Of a stretch of 64,000 bases of DNA, positions 11,393 through 33,471 are shown in pieces. Position 1 is the stretch's first letter; every line of letters starts with the position of its first letter. The position numbers and the translations under genes were made by a program. Where the stretch lies: NCBI GenBank assembly GCA_964035545.1, contig OZ037770.1, positions 8,633,973 through 8,697,972 on the forward strand, written 5' to 3'. This DNA comes from Bugula neritina (Eukaryota > Bryozoa > Gymnolaemata > Cheilostomatida > Bugulidae). The notes under the pieces were generated by a model. The model was not told where the DNA came from. It made no database searches and saw only the letters and a program-made list of their open reading frames with translations.

Positions 11393-13072
11393 CCACATGA
11401 GTTGTGTTCTCCCTCATTAACCGTCTAAGAGTACCTTAGGAATATTCTGCTCTCTTAAGACTTAAGAACCAGTTAATTGTCTTATAAGTAGTGCAGTAGT
11501 TGTGTCTTGATAATTTACGTAGATAGCAGCCTTACATTTAAACTAAATCTTTATTAACTAATGAACCGATGTCCTTAGTCTGGGATTCAAACCACAGACT
11601 AAGCCTAATGCAATCAAATTTTATGAACTAAGAATAGAATCACCTTACAAGAGCTGACAACCCCAGTTATAGGGTTAGCCAATTATCTAACCACAGGCTA
11701 TGATTATAACTTCTACCCATGGCAAGGGCTGATTGAGATGGTCCTAAAGCTAAAGAGCTCCGGAGTCCTCACATAGTGACGACTGAGAGAACAGGCAGTG
11801 CAGCTGCTATCTGTGGTACGGGTCTATCAAGCTGCCATACAAGTATTACATATTCAGATTAATCTGCTACATCTACTACATCAGTATGCTATGTAGTTGT
11901 ATTTTGCTTTGAAGAGATTGCATACTTTATACTATGTTTCAAAAACAGCATATTTGAAAATACTTTGCAAGTTTTAGCAGGTTAGGAGGGGGGAAAGCAG
12001 TCCCTCTAATAAAGATGCCAGCGACAATATAAAATATACAAAGAGTAGACTCAACTAAGGCTGACTTAGGATGCTTCACATAGCTCAGGGTAACAACTAA
12101 TTACTCTTCATTACATTACTCAGTTCATTTAACAAGTCTTGCCTCATTAACTGGCTTAAATAATTTAAACATACTTGACTGAAACTCACAGTTCAGTCTT
12201 ATAGAATTTCCATATCTTGTTGATGTTCTGCTATTTACTCTGAATGAAAAACAAGCATAAATAAACTATAGGCTAAATAACTTTATTTAGTTTACTGGAT
12301 TCTTAGGAATTAAATTTTAATTTGTTATGTAAAATTACATTATATTTAACAAAGGCTTTCTGTTTTAATGCCAGGTTTTGCATTTATGTGATGAAATTCT
12401 CTTTTCTAATAAATTAAATCATCTAAAACAGAGTTTTGCGCATAACTTCCCAAGAATTCTACCGAAATAATTAGTCTGTGGGATAAAACACGTATAATTT
12501 GGATTCCAGTTCAAGAGGTGACAACTCTATTGAATGTATCTTCACTTCAATTTGATTGATATAGAAAGTTATACAGTGATAGTACCATTTTCAGTGCTAC
12601 ACATGCATTGAGAGCTTTATGATTTGGCAAAAAATTTGTTTTGCCGAAAAAATTTCAAAAACGTGTTTGGAGATGACCATCCTAACAGCTTTCTGCTGCA
12701 TAACACTTGTATATGAGTAGAAAAATTGAGACTTGCTGACATAAAATATACACACCAGTGAATTGTACTCTGTGAGACTAGAAAGTAGCAGTGCTATGAG
12801 TGTAAAGGGCAAGAATTAAATAATATAGCTCTTGAATATTTTTGTTTTCATTCGCCATAGGATACAGTCTCACAGTGTACAGAACATGGTGTAAGTTAGA
12901 ACTAGCTAGTGCACTGCAGAAACTTTCTGGAGTATTAGAAAGTTATATATTATACGTCTGCGTAAAATCTGCAGAAGTTTAGCATTTGATCACTGCCAGG
13001 TTTGAGCAGTAGGAGTTTTGAGGCTAGAGCCATGGATATTACCACTACTCTGCTGATAAATTCATATAAAGA
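11393..13072. other. Intergenic region, no gene seen
   Basis: AT-rich sequence between the collagen promoter and the V-ATPase 3' end. Short open frames here lack family signatures and splice context. Confidence 0.5.
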
Positions 13073-13078
13073 TTTATT
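13073..13078 (-). terminator. Polyadenylation signal of V-ATPase subunit E
   Basis: AATAAA on the minus strand (tttatt on plus), about 190 nt beyond the stop codon at 13270. Confidence 0.5.
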
Positions 13079-13269
13079 AAATATAATAGATAATAAAATA
13101 GTCAAAACAATACATAATTATTATATTATATCCCTAATAACAGAATAGATATACTCTTAGCATATTTAACACACTTTTTACAGCATGATATCAGGTAATA
13201 GCAGAGCTCTACAGGGAATGGGCCCTTCAATGACTGTGAGAGAGCAAGCTACACGAGAGGGGAGAACTT

Positions 13270-16200
13270 CTAGTCATCAAATTTCCTGTTGGGATTCTTT
13301 CCGAACAGAGTTTCTCTCAACTCAGGCACCATCTGTTGAATAGAAGAGAAAGACCAGTAGAATAAAGTATGCTATTTACTTATGTAATATTTTAAGATAC
13401 ATAATATCTTTTCGGATTTTATCATATAAATGTCAAAACCTTGGCCTTTTACCTTGTGCCATGCATATAATTTAAAGTTCTAACTTTTAAATTCCATTTA
13501 AATAACTCTGAAGGTGCATACAGTAGTATCCAAAATATAAGTTTACTCTATTTATTTATATAAATAAAGAAGTAAATGAAAAATATTTCTCGTTTATTTA
13601 CTTCATTAAAGTATATAATATGCATGACATAGATGATAAGGAGAGCACACTATTCAAACAACACAACTCTCAACACTTACACACCACAACTACAAAGCAT
13701 TTCCCTCCCTTTTTTACATCAGGATTATAATAGTTTAATGTTTTCAAGTGTAGAACACAGGAACAGCTAATGAGAGCAAATAGGTAGGCAGGTATTAGAA
13801 TGGTGCATTGTCATTAGAGATAATCTCCCCATTAAAAACAGCCTAATGAGTGAGACTAACAGCTTTCTACACCCATATTCTAGTGATGTCCTGACACAAA
13901 GCATGTCCCAACATAATCAAAGTCATCAGTTTATAGGGTGTGGGGCGGGGGGGGGGGCTATAGAAACAAACTTTAGGTATTTGTTTTTGGATTAACATAG
14001 TTTTAGTTTATACAGTTGAAATATCCAAAAAAGTTTATGATGAGGTGAATGAGAACATTCTAGAAGCCAGTACAGCCCTACACAGAATGGATGGTAAACA
14101 TGCCACATCACTATACATAAAGTGCCACTTTGTAAGGCAGGCAGAAACAAGTGGTGACAGGTGCTACAGATCTGCTGATAATATTGAATAAGAAGAGGCA
14201 GTAATTAGAGTTGAGTGTTAAATAACTAAGAAAAGTCAGGATGGAATGGAGACACAGAGATTGAGAGCAGCTAACACCCAACTGAGGGATAATTAACTCA
14301 TCTACTCCAGCAAAAGTACTGCTGATTTGTCTGGCAACCTCCTTTTAACATCATTTATTAAAGAAAACTAAACCTGGACTGCAAATTTCAGCACTACTTT
14401 AAAAAGCAAAGCAAGAACGAGAATACCAACAACACCAACAAAATAATAAATTAATATTGTTGGTATAAATCACACAGGCAGTACAACTCATATCCACCAT
14501 GACTCATATCCACCATGACTCATAGCCACCATGACTCGTAGCCCTGATGACTCATACTGATGTATGACTCACAATAAATTCTTTTTCCACCATCTCAATA
14601 GCAAAAAACTATGACTATGAAAATCTACTCTTCAATGAAAACAAAACTGCCGATAAAAATGCATCTATCATCAAAACAAACAAGAGAACATAACTTGGCG
14701 ATGCCTTGCTATTCTCATCAAACACACAGGTTATATCCCATTTACCTTTACAATACTGGTACAAACACAGATCAGAGTAAAATGAATCATCAAGATTTCC
14801 GATTCTATAGAGCCAGGTGGCTAGAAGCCATACAGATGTAGAGCCAGGAATTTCAATGAAATTTTGAAATTAAACGAGAAATCAAAGAAGGAGCAATGTT
14901 ACACCATGGAAACTAACACCTCTAAATTGCCTTGCTGTAAAAGCATAAACTCCAATAAACCCTTGGGACTATATATCAAACACTGAGCTACATAAAACTT
15001 CACCCAATAAACACCTGGGACTAATGCTACTAACATGAGCTAAACAAAACTTCACCCAATATAGTTTACAATGACAAACAACAAAACACAAACAGAATCT
15101 GCTGCAGGTTGCAGCTGTTATGTCCAGAAAAGAATACAAACTTCTACATGCAAGCCGAATTAATAATATTAGACCTTCAAGGACAGAGATCAAACTATCA
15201 CAGCCAGAATTTGAAGAAACATAAGATTAACTGCTTCAAGTTGAAGTAATGGGAGTTTTCCCCTCACCTGTTCACTGATGGACTGTAGCCTTTTCTCCAG
15301 GGTGTTGGTCACTCTGATACGGCCGTTAAGGGTTTGCAGTTCCACACCTCCAGTTCTGAAAGTACATTTCATAGATGAAACAGAGGTTTGTCAACAGAGA
15401 CACCATTACACATAAATATATTGATTATGGATAGGAATAAAATGGAATCTTTCAACTACATTAAAATACAACATTATCATCTCTCTAAAGCACAGCAAAT
15501 ATAAATTAACATGTTAATTCGGACTGGTTGAGTGTTGTTTTGCTAATGAGTACTTTTAGCTTTATTATGAAAATGAAACATGCAAGTAGCCACTGCTGAC
15601 AGCAATCTTTAGAGTTATCCATAACATTAAGGTGACAGCATCAGGCATTGTCTAGACTCTAGTAGTTTCGAGTAAAAAAGATCTAAAGTTATATGCCAAG
15701 AGGGGATAATTCCAAATCAGACTCAAAGCTGCTAAATTTTTTGCCTGAAAACTCATAAAAATGTTAATCAATTATATTAGCCTTTTAAACTCAAGACCTT
15801 TCTAGAAAACACAAAGTTTTACTAGTAGACATGTGTCACACAGAGCACAAACTTGATACAAGGTGCCACAACTCCATTAAACACACTGCTGCAGTCTACA
15901 TCCAGTATACATATAGTATACATTTAGTATACATTTAGTATATAGGAAGTAGGTAGGTATGACTCACAGGTCGACGGGCAGATAATTCTCCTTATCGATT
16001 TTGACAGCGACGTCATGCCCAGTGAGTTTCTTATAAGTGGCCACGGCAGCGGGCAGCACTTCCTGTAAGGACCACAGTGAACATTAGTATAAAATATGAA
16101 GGACCAGAGGCTAGGGTAAAAATAAGTATGAAATATGAAGGACCAGAGGCTAGGGTGAATATTAAAATGAAATGTGACGAGATAAATGTCAAGGAATATG

Positions 16201-19054
16201 AAGGAAGCACAGGCTATGAAGGAACAAGCAAATCGTAAATAGGAAGTCTATTAATATATACATGAGTAATTACGTAATGTTACAAAATGTTACGCCCAGC
16301 CAACAATAACAGCCCTTAAATAAAATAATATGGAGTTTCCGATAACACACCTTGAAGTTGTTTCACAATTTAAGAAATTTATCCATTGCTACAGAGCAAG
16401 TTATTTTAACTCTTAATATTCCTTGAAAGGAACCACCAGCTTGTCATACAGATATCAGGTATGGAAGTTGTCCTACCATTATCAGTCCTTCGTCAACCTT
16501 TCGACATTTCAGCATCAGACTTTTCTCATTGAGTTGGCAAAGACACTGGGCTATCAATCCTTCAAGAATAGATTTGTATCTTGATTGGTCTTTGGTTATA
16601 CTGGCCAGTCTCTCCTTGGCCAAATCCAATAACACCTGAAATACATCATGTGGAGGTATGACAACTCCAAGGCTATCAGTTGATGCATTTCAGAAACTTT
16701 TTAAATATAGAATGTTATCAGAATATGACTACTTGCAAACACAGAAGAAAAACCAACTCATGAGGTTGAAAATGAAACTACACGTAGCACATGGTGACTA
16801 CACTAGTAGCCTTAGATCACTAGTAGCCCTAGGTCTCAGAACAAGACAGGCATACTTACTGAGACGTGATCTTCCCGAGCCTTCAACACTTTCAACCTTG
16901 ATGCGTTCAGCATGTTAGAGTTTTGACTGTAACAGGATATTTAGAGTGACTCATTGCACACGAGTTTCAAATGCTATGAATTTTTAGGAACTTACAAAAC
17001 ACTCCTATGTTTCATGAGTTTGAAAAACTTTATATATCTAAATACATGTCATCTTAGAAAAATATAAACCAGCAAAAATATATTCAACAATACGCTTAGA
17101 ACTTTTGCTACCTGAATTTTGAGCATGTTAACCAAACAGTGCATGAACACACATTCTGCCATAGAGATACATATATTTAACATTGCATCACCACACTACC
17201 GTGCACACACAGAACCTATACAGATGTAGCAGTACACCATAAGAGATACAAAACTCACATTTTCTTGGCTAGCTCCACCTGTTTCTCTTTCCTCTCGTAG
17301 TACTCCATAATCTTAATCCTTTGCTGCTGCACCAGTCGGCCTTTCTCAATATTGAACTCTTCTTCAGCCTAGAATATAGACAGTCACACATGCTTACAGG
17401 CGAATATACGTGTGCGAGTATAGAGGAAGTGATGTTATGCAGGTACACTTGAATGGAGCTAGCATTTTTACAATGTATACATAACTATAAACAAAGTGTG
17501 TAAGAGTTGATATAATGCCACAACTCTATACTACACAGAATTGACGCTTTAAGCAGTTGATTGCAGAACCAATCATAATAGTCTTGTCCAAGTAGAGTCT
17601 ACAATAACACCAGAAAGTACTCGTATTTATAGGTTTTCTGTAAAAATCCAACAACATTTTCAATACATATTATCTAAAAAAGAATACCTTAGTTTCTATC
17701 TCATCAACTTTTTCACGGGCTTCTTGATCAATGAAAGCAATCATATGCTTGATCTGAAAGTAGTACAGTACAATTTTAGTCATGTAAACCAGATCAGATC
17801 CTCTTCAACTTTGAAGTAACGCAATTAGATCTAATCAATATAATTACTAAAATTAACATGTGAAACATAATGCATACCACAAAAATTCCAATATTGTGAA
17901 AAAAAGATCACTGACAATATTTGTTGAGCTACGCAGGATAAGAATGTTCAAAACATACTTTAGTTTAATGATAAATGATTGAGTCAACCCGAACACACAT
18001 TTACATGTGAAGGAGAAAAAATTATAACTTTACAAATTAACAGTTAGGTGACAGCACTCAGCCCGACATTTGTATTGCTACTACAAACACAAATATATTG
18101 AGCTAGTCAAATAATTTCATTTATTTTGAAACCTACTCATATTGAACATATCTTGAATTATAATTAGTCATTCACATAAATGGAATTTCATTCAGCAATT
18201 TTTACCTACACCAGGACTTAATCTGATGACAATAGCAATAATATATATCAATAATAACAATAATATTAGTATTTAATGCTACAATAATATTTATATTATA
18301 GCACTTAATAATAATATTACCACCCTGAAAAAGTTTCTATAATGTCACATTCCAATTTTCAATTACTCTGCGAATAATTTTCATTACGTTTAATTACAAT
18401 TAAATTTTTAGTTACAGCCAATTTCAGAGTCAGTGTCAAACTTATAATGATTATGATAACACTGAGTTTGACAATCAGTATCACCTAGGGCTAGTCTTAC
18501 TCTTAGTAGAGACTCAAAGCCGCACTCACACTATTAATAATGTCATCACTATGAAATTGACCATCAGTATCAGTCTATCACTATCACTATGAGTATGAGC
18601 CTGATAGCAACCAGCAAAAATACTGAATAGCAGTTATTTGTTAACTTACTAACCGTATAAGTATCAATATTGTATCTGCACTTGAAACTAAACTTAATGT
18701 CCGGTCACCGGTGAGTGTAACTTGTGTCTATCAGTGCGATTGTCACATTTAAAGTCAATGGTTTTTAGAAAATATAACTGGTTACCGTTATGATTAAAAC
18801 TAGAGACAATCAAAGTTTCAAATTTTAAAGCTGCTCTCATACTGACAAAAAACTGATAAAGCTGAACCAAAATAAAAAGGAGTAAAAATAAAAGATCGAA
18901 GTTCAATTTGAAGCAAAACTTCAACTACTAGTACTAGCAAATAAGTTGAATAAAACTTTAGTTTAAGTTTAACTTCAAGTTTAATCATAAAACTCAAATT
19001 CTAGCAACAAATCAAATTTACCTGCTTTTGAACATCTTGATCACTTAAAGCCAT
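13270..19054 (-). CDS. ATP6V1E: V-type H+-ATPase subunit E (peripheral stalk)
   Basis: Complete gene of eight exons: 19054-19022, 17753-17688, 17368-17259, 16926-16860, 16635-16477, 16062-15968, 15355-15268 and 13332-13270. Phases agree and the product is 226 aa, the same length as vertebrate ATP6V1E1. Subunit E pairs with subunit G in the peripheral stalk that links the V1 ATPase head to the membrane sector, allowing proton pumping into lysosomes, endosomes and secretory vesicles. Recognisable stretches are [15 protein letters not shown] at the N-terminus, [26 protein letters not shown] (long helix), [10 protein letters not shown], the central KCRK, and at the C-terminus [19 protein letters not shown] and NPNRKFDD. 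The first exon encodes only 11 residues. The last intron (about 1.9 kb) is the longest. Confidence 0.97.
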
Positions 19055-19186
19055 CGCTATAAATCTACAAGGTAAGCACTCTTCAACAGCACTAAACTTT
19101 TTAAAGAAAAAATGTTGACTTGGATTTAAAGTGATCAGTAGAATGAGTATTTATCGCTAGCTCAACCTGTATAGAATCAATGATTG

Positions 19187-19196
19187 GTCATGTGAC
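19187..19196. promoter_or_regulatory. M-box / CLEAR-like E-box upstream of V-ATPase E
   Basis: GTCATGTGAC lies about 135 bp upstream of the start codon. It differs by one base from the TFEB CLEAR consensus GTCACGTGAC and contains the MITF M-box core TCATGTGA. An inverted CCAAT (ATTGG, 19183-19187) abuts it, and a palindromic ATTGGCCAAT lies at 19321-19330. V-ATPase genes are known MITF/TFEB targets in flies, worms and mammals. Function here is inferred. Confidence 0.5.
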
Positions 19197-19330
19197 AAAG
19201 TGTCAAGGTCGGTACTGTAGTTTGCCTTGGAAACTTAGAACAGACAATATTAACGATGCGTACTCATATGAACACGATATAAAACCGCCGGCCTAATAAA
19301 TACTATTTTTCTAACTTGTGATTGGCCAAT

Positions 19331-20609
19331 TCTTAACAGGTTTAAATGCCTAACGTATGCAAATTTGCAACCTTCCGTTTTAGGCTGAGCAACAATATAA
19401 CACAGTAGTCCCGTCAGTGTAAAGGGCCAATTTTATTTATTAGCTATCATTTTACCTGGCTCAAAGAATGTTGCGCTTACAAGGAAACAAGGCAACTATT
19501 AAAATAATAGATGTACATTTTGAAATACATATCTTATAAAAAGGACACAACTTGAATCATGGCTCAAAAAATATGATCTTAAACTACACTGCAAACTATT
19601 TCATATACACTTTGTATAGGTGCAAGTTAGAACACAATGCTTCACAAATGTTTTACTTATAGATGTATCTTTTGGATGCAGGGGTTATATAATTTGCACC
19701 GCTGAAACATTGACATTCCAATTTTTTCCTAAACTATAATATAGAGTGAGCTTAAGACAGCACATGTATATTGATGACATAATATTATAACTGTAATTAT
19801 TATAATTTAAACACAGTGGAAAAAGAATACAGTATAACATTATAGATATTTTTTATGTGCATGACCATCAGCTAGTGCATATTAGCTGATTATCATGTAG
19901 TATGTAAGCTATCCCTTTGCAAAAGATATACTACATAAGACTGTCGTTTATTAAACAAATGATAATAATACTGATAGAATGTTCATTACGTTAAAATGTA
20001 ATATATTATATAGGCTGCATGATTACAAAAACCTACCAAGAAATCTACTATACCTAATTTTGCTATTTCTGCTAACGCCTAATTATTAACGGTATTAATT
20101 CTTTGATGTGCAATGTGTTTCACCTTTAAAATTTGTTTTGTTGCTTTGCATTATTATATTGTGTAGACAAGGATGTAAAAGTTTAGAATAACAGCCATTA
20201 TAATATAAAAATAGCAGCAGTGGATTATTTACTGCCCCTACTTTAAAACTTTTCTTTGAATGTATGTTATCATAAAAATCAGAGAGACATTTTATTGTTA
20301 TCAAAACATTGTAAGAATATAAAATAGAAAAATTTAAATTAGTTCAGCCTGAACTATAGAAGAATTGTATGTATGGTCCTTTACAGTTATTACATCAATA
20401 CTCATAATGAAGCGGAATTGGAGGATAACAACATTTCTGGTTAGCATAACAGCATACTATCTTGCATGATATGATCAGCCAGCTCACTACCAAATATTTT
20501 TTTCTAATGTAACAATTATTTATATGATTGCCATTTTTATACAACTTCTTATGTAATTATCTTCTTTTGTCAAGTTCTAAGCCTATAAATGAATTATACA
20601 TTTTTACAG
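19331..20609. other. Intergenic region, nothing recognised
   Basis: AT-rich sequence with no exon-like open frame supported by splice sites or composition. Confidence 0.4.
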
Positions 20610-20810
20610 CTCTTCAAAAATCATGAAAAGGCAGAATACTTATTTGAAACACTGCCTGCTGAAATAAAATTCCTCATTTCCAAAATTGATCTTGACAAAA
20701 AATTATCCTTATACCAATTGTATATAGGAAGTTCTCATATTACCAAAGATGAATTGCTATATAAATATATAATAAATAAAAAATTCAACTGCCTAACCTA
20801 TGAACCATAA
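20610..20810 (+). CDS. Possible terminal exon of an unknown plus-strand gene
   Basis: A 66-codon open stretch follows a good acceptor (TTTTTACAG) and ends at TAA 20808-20810. It starts LFKNHEKAEYLFETLPAE and ends FNCLTYEP. Composition is soluble-protein-like, but no upstream exon was found and no family is recognised. Its end overlaps the end of the opposite-strand membrane gene by about 13 bp. It could be chance. Confidence 0.2.
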   Translation, partial: LFKNHEKAEYLFETLPAEIKFLISKIDLDKKLSLYQLYIGSSHITKDELLYKYIINKKFNCLTYEP

Positions 20811-21418
20811 GTAGAGTTTTGATAAACTTTAAGGGAGGAGGCTCTACGGTGAGCTGTTTCCACACTCAATAGCTGAAACTGTGACTCATCCTTGTCTGTA
20901 TTCTCATTCTCCGTTTCCTGCGGTGACCTTCCCAGTTTTGGTGGTGTACTATTGACCTTAGAGAGCTTCCTCTTTGCTGAACAATCATCATCTAAATCCA
21001 AATGGAATCCATTCTTCATATAATGTCGTATAGCAATAGACTTCTTTACGTCATCATCAACATGCACATTCACTGTTACTTCTCCACATGTGAAGCTACA
21101 GTTTTCCGTTCCTTGCGTCGAGCCTTTGGTGTACAAACTTACCACATCATGTTCTCTAGAATAAGCTGCATGCATAGCAGGCCCCGCTTTTCTTTTCAAA
21201 GTTCTTTCTCGTTTTATTGAGGCAAGTTTTAGTCTGAAAGTTGACAAGCAGAAAACTGTTCCAAAGATTGTGCAGACTAACAAGAAAGTTGCAGCACCAA
21301 CCAAAAGTCCAACTGTAGAAGTGGATAGGCCTGTGAGCGTCTCCACTGGTGACTGGCTGCTGCTGCTGCTGTTGCAGCTGCTAAGGTGTGTTGTGTTATT
21401 TGAGAAGAACCCAGGCAT
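20798..21418 (-). CDS. Single-pass membrane protein of unknown function, intronless
   Basis: One uninterrupted 206-codon frame, ATG at 21418-21416; an in-frame TGA occurs about ten codons upstream. Order of parts: a short extracellular-type N-terminus (about 1-34) with NNTT and NSSSSS sequons and no cleavable signal, a hydrophobic helix (about 36-60, VGLLVGAATFLLVCTIFGTV), a basic stop-transfer (RLKLASIKRER), then a long cytoplasmic-type tail. The tail is rich in charged and Ser residues, with an acidic HLDLDDDCS stretch and a basic AKRKL. This suggests a type III single-pass protein. I recognise no domain. The Ser run comes from a CTG-like triplet repeat at 21357-21380. An undetected upstream exon cannot be excluded. 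Confidence 0.65.
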   Translation of the reverse strand: MPGFFSNNTTHLSSCNSSSSSQSPVETLTGLSTSTVGLLVGAATFLLVCTIFGTVFCLSTFRLKLASIKRERTLKRKAGPAMHAAYSREHDVVSLYTKGSTQGTENCSFTCGEVTVNVHVDDDVKKSIAIRHYMKNGFHLDLDDDCSAKRKLSKVNSTPPKLGRSPQETENENTDKDESQFQLLSVETAHRRASSLKVYQNSTYGS

Positions 21419-23229
21419 GCCTCTGTAGCTTCTTTCAGGCTGCGATCAACTACATTGTAATGGCAGCGCTAATGAACGCTGAGGTTTGCTATGTGTTGAG
21501 CTGCTTCACTGAATTTTGTCCTTATTGAAGAGGGAGACACAATAAGAGCTGTATAACATAATTACTGCTCTGCTAACACTGTGCGTTATACATAAGCTGC
21601 TGGATGAGCCACTTGTGTACGGAAAGGAGATAAATATATTGAGTAACTTTGTTAGCTTGTACTGTGTGCATCCTGTGCTGTGAACGTAGAGTCGCCCACA
21701 TTAATAAGAACACAAGGGAATTTACTACAAACAAATTAAATCTGAAGAAATGCAAGTGATTTAAAATATCTGCTATATATATCCTATTTAGACTCTCAAA
21801 ATAATTCTCAATGTATAAATCACAATGCTGAAAAAAGCTGGTTGCTAGTCTATGTAGTAATTGTAATTATGTGTTGCTAATGTGAGTTTAAGATTAAAAC
21901 AATATGCACATAGAGCTGTGAAGGAGTTGTGTGCTTCTACACTCAATATTGTATCTCATTTCACTATAGAATCAATAGTTTATGCCTTGAAAAGTCATTT
22001 TATATTGAAATACATGTAAAAATACATTAAAGGCAAAATCGTTTCTATAAGAAAATGTATTAGTTATGTTTAGTTATGGAAAGATTGAAGAAACTGCGCA
22101 GCTGAAACTTAAATAGTTAATGAAGTTTGAAAGTCAGGAGTTTTTTTTTAAATCTATTTTATATTTTTACCAAAATCCAATATAAAGTTGATGAATACCA
22201 AACACAGTCTGTAATAGTGCAATGTATGTATTGCTATACAAAATTGAAACACCAAACACCACAAATCTTTATTGAATTGTCTTCACGGTATTACAATGCT
22301 AATTTTATGTACCATATAACAGTATAGTATATTACAACACGTAGCTTTTATAAGATATAGTACAATACAGTGTTTAAGCATTTTTTGATAATTTTTACTA
22401 TTTTGAGTAAAAGTAAAACATCTAATTTAAACAAACCAACACTAAAAGCACTTTTCATGAAAATAGACAAATTTCAGTGATAGTTACAAAAGAGCACCTG
22501 CTTCATCTGAACATGACTAAGTTTTGTCAAAATAATAAATTCATACTGATATTAGATTTTTATTACACAATAGCTATAATATGAAACAATCACATATTTG
22601 AAAAATGACCAAACGAGATGCACTGTAGTATGTACTTTGCACAAGGTGTAAACAATATGTAGGGTAGATATATGAATCGAGTACTGGGGTTGTCTTATGC
22701 TATGTCGTACTTCATTCAGCTTGCAGTCTGTCCTTAACTCTGTTTGTCAGACCTGATCTACTGCTGTATTCTGTGTTACGCTGAAATACAACAAGCTTTA
22801 TATTACCTGCATATAGCTTTGTATATTAAGTACATTAGAAGTTGCTTCTGTGTGAGACAAATAAAACTTGCAGCATAAATTGAACAAAAGGATTTTACTG
22901 AGGAATGTATTTTTGAAAGTGTAACAGAAATAAAGGAATGGGTAAGTACAAAACTAATATTTGGCATTTTCTAAACATGCAGTGAACAGTAGGAGAGCTT
23001 ATTTTTCAAATAGTGGTGTTTGTGTGGGAGTGATAGACAATACATTACACTTGACCTTGACCTGATAACAGAGTACAGGTTGATGTATAAAGAGTTACCT
23101 GAAATCGAAAGGCACTTCTAAAAACTGAGCACACCAAACTAAATAAACCAAATCGCAGCAGCCGGCATGTTAACTGTGACAGCAATTCTTGTCATAACTG
23201 AAAATCTGGCTTATTTCATAATTATAAAA
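21419..23229. other. Intergenic region, with one possible alternative 3' exon
   Basis: Mostly AT-rich non-coding DNA. At about 22786-22721 on the minus strand, an acceptor (TATTTCAG) is followed by an open frame of 22 codons (RNTEYSSRSGLTNRVKDRL...) and a stop. This could be an alternative last exon for the upstream GPCR, but its phase does not fit the obvious donor at 24039. Confidence 0.3.
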
Positions 23230-23447
23230 CTCACATGAGTTTATAGTCACTATTATACCTGTGAAAAAACCGCTGATAGAAAGGGTTTTTGTTAAGCCAG
23301 GCCAAAGACTTATTCAGATTAGGCACAAGAGTAATTATGACTGGATGCTCTTCCTAACATCACCAATGGCCCTTGTGTTGAGGTTTGAACTCATGACCTC
23401 GGTGCTTACTAAGCCAGCGCACTAACCCCTAGACCCTCCTCTCGCAG
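23230..23447 (-). mobile_element. tRNA-Thr-derived SINE copy 1
   Basis: On the minus strand a tRNA-like head with A box (GGTCTAGGGGTTA) and B box (GAGTTCAAACC) is followed by the family body (GATGTTAGGAAGAGCATCCAG, AACAAAAACCCTTTC) and the tail CTATAAACTCATGTGAG. It lies downstream of the GPCR gene. Confidence 0.85.
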
Positions 23448-24037
23448 CTCCCTTTATTCTATGCTTATGAACTCTTTAAAAATTTAAAAACTTTGATGTC
23501 AATATCCTTTGCGATTTTAGATTAATTGAAGAAAATCTCACTAGTAATAAAACTTAGCTTTGTGAAGGAGGTGGCGGTTTGCCTATACTGCCAAACACAG
23601 AATGACCATTGCAGAGAATCAAGTTTGTGCCGATGGCTTACAAACCCTAAATATGTAAATTGCTCCATCCTAGAAGCTCAACATATGTGACTGCAGCTAT
23701 TGAAACTAGTAAAGCTTTTTGCCAGAAAATATAGTGAGAATTTTTCTGTATTCAGGAATTATCAAGCAAAGACAAGCATGTATGCAAATGCTTATAAGAT
23801 GTTAGTTTATCATGTTGCTTTAATTATGTTGAATATACAACTTTTTCTAATTTCATATATTACATCATCATTATAAGTATTAATATACTACAGTATATAC
23901 ATATAACAACTCTTTCATATATTCCTGATCCATGTTATGAAACTTTCATATTACATTTTATATGAAGTTGTTACTTTATGCATGCCCAAAACCTAACTAT
24001 GAGAAAGTCGAAGAACGAAAGAATCGAATCAAGTATC

Positions 24038-32470
<8,433 letters not shown>

Positions 32471-33471
32471 GATTAAGTGTTCACTAAAAACATTGAAAAT
32501 GATTCATTGCACTGATAAGTAGAATTGTAGCAAGCTGCTGCCACTACTGGTGAAATGCTGCCGAAATGCTGCTGTGTAACATTAAAGTGTTAAAAAGCTA
32601 ACCAATAGTTTCTCTCTAAATTAATAACATGAGCGCATTAAACAAGCGCTTCCACCATGTTTGTAATGCTTGTTAGCAAAGGTGAACTTGCTATATATTC
32701 TTTGAATAAGAAAAATAGCCAGTAGTTAAGCAAGAATTGCTATGTTTCTAAACAGCAACTCAATAGTAAAGGTAACGGTAAAGTTTTATATTAATTACTT
32801 GTGCTGTCAAACAATGCTATAGAGATCATTAGCATTTATACAGCAAGATGGTAATTTACTTGATGCATTGTCACAACTACTTTCTACAGATATGAAGAAT
32901 ATTGATGCGCTGCAACTGAACGCTTCAAATTCATCAGTTGAATGATGATGTTTGCATTATTTAAACCATAGATGGATATAAGAAAACTAGAGAAAGAAAC
33001 ATGAGATATGCAAAATGGAAATAATTATTGTTTCAATTTTTTTCCATACATCGTTGATTTCGATCTAGATTGCTTCACATCCATGTAGAAATTGAAAATT
33101 TTATTTACGAATTTTACTAGAAACATAGCTATGAGAAAAATCAATTATTGTATTGCATAGAAAGAACTCCATGCTATAATATTGATGTGCCACATTGACA
33201 TAATTATTCTTACATAGGGTTATGTTAAAGCTTGCATGAATATAATACAAATAATCTTTAACACAGGGTTCTTTGCTGTTGTGGTGATATTGGAACCCGA
33301 AATTTGACAGTAAATATATAATAGTTGTTTATGATTAGTTTTGCAAATGGTGAAGTTACTTAGTGATTGAATAAGCTGTTGAATAATTAGACTTGGTAAA
33401 CACAATTAGCTACTCATGGGTGCTTTTCGAACAAATAAATGCAGAACATAAATAAGTGCACATATCTATGC
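32471..33471. other. Upstream flank of the GPCR gene, no gene seen
   Basis: Contains the 5' UTR and promoter region of the receptor. No clear TATA box or other coding signal. Confidence 0.4.

Noticed and set aside
21573-21755. 60-codon minus-strand frame with hydrophobic N-terminus upstream of the orphan membrane gene
   Set aside because: No convincing donor linking it to the downstream frame, and AT-rich composition.
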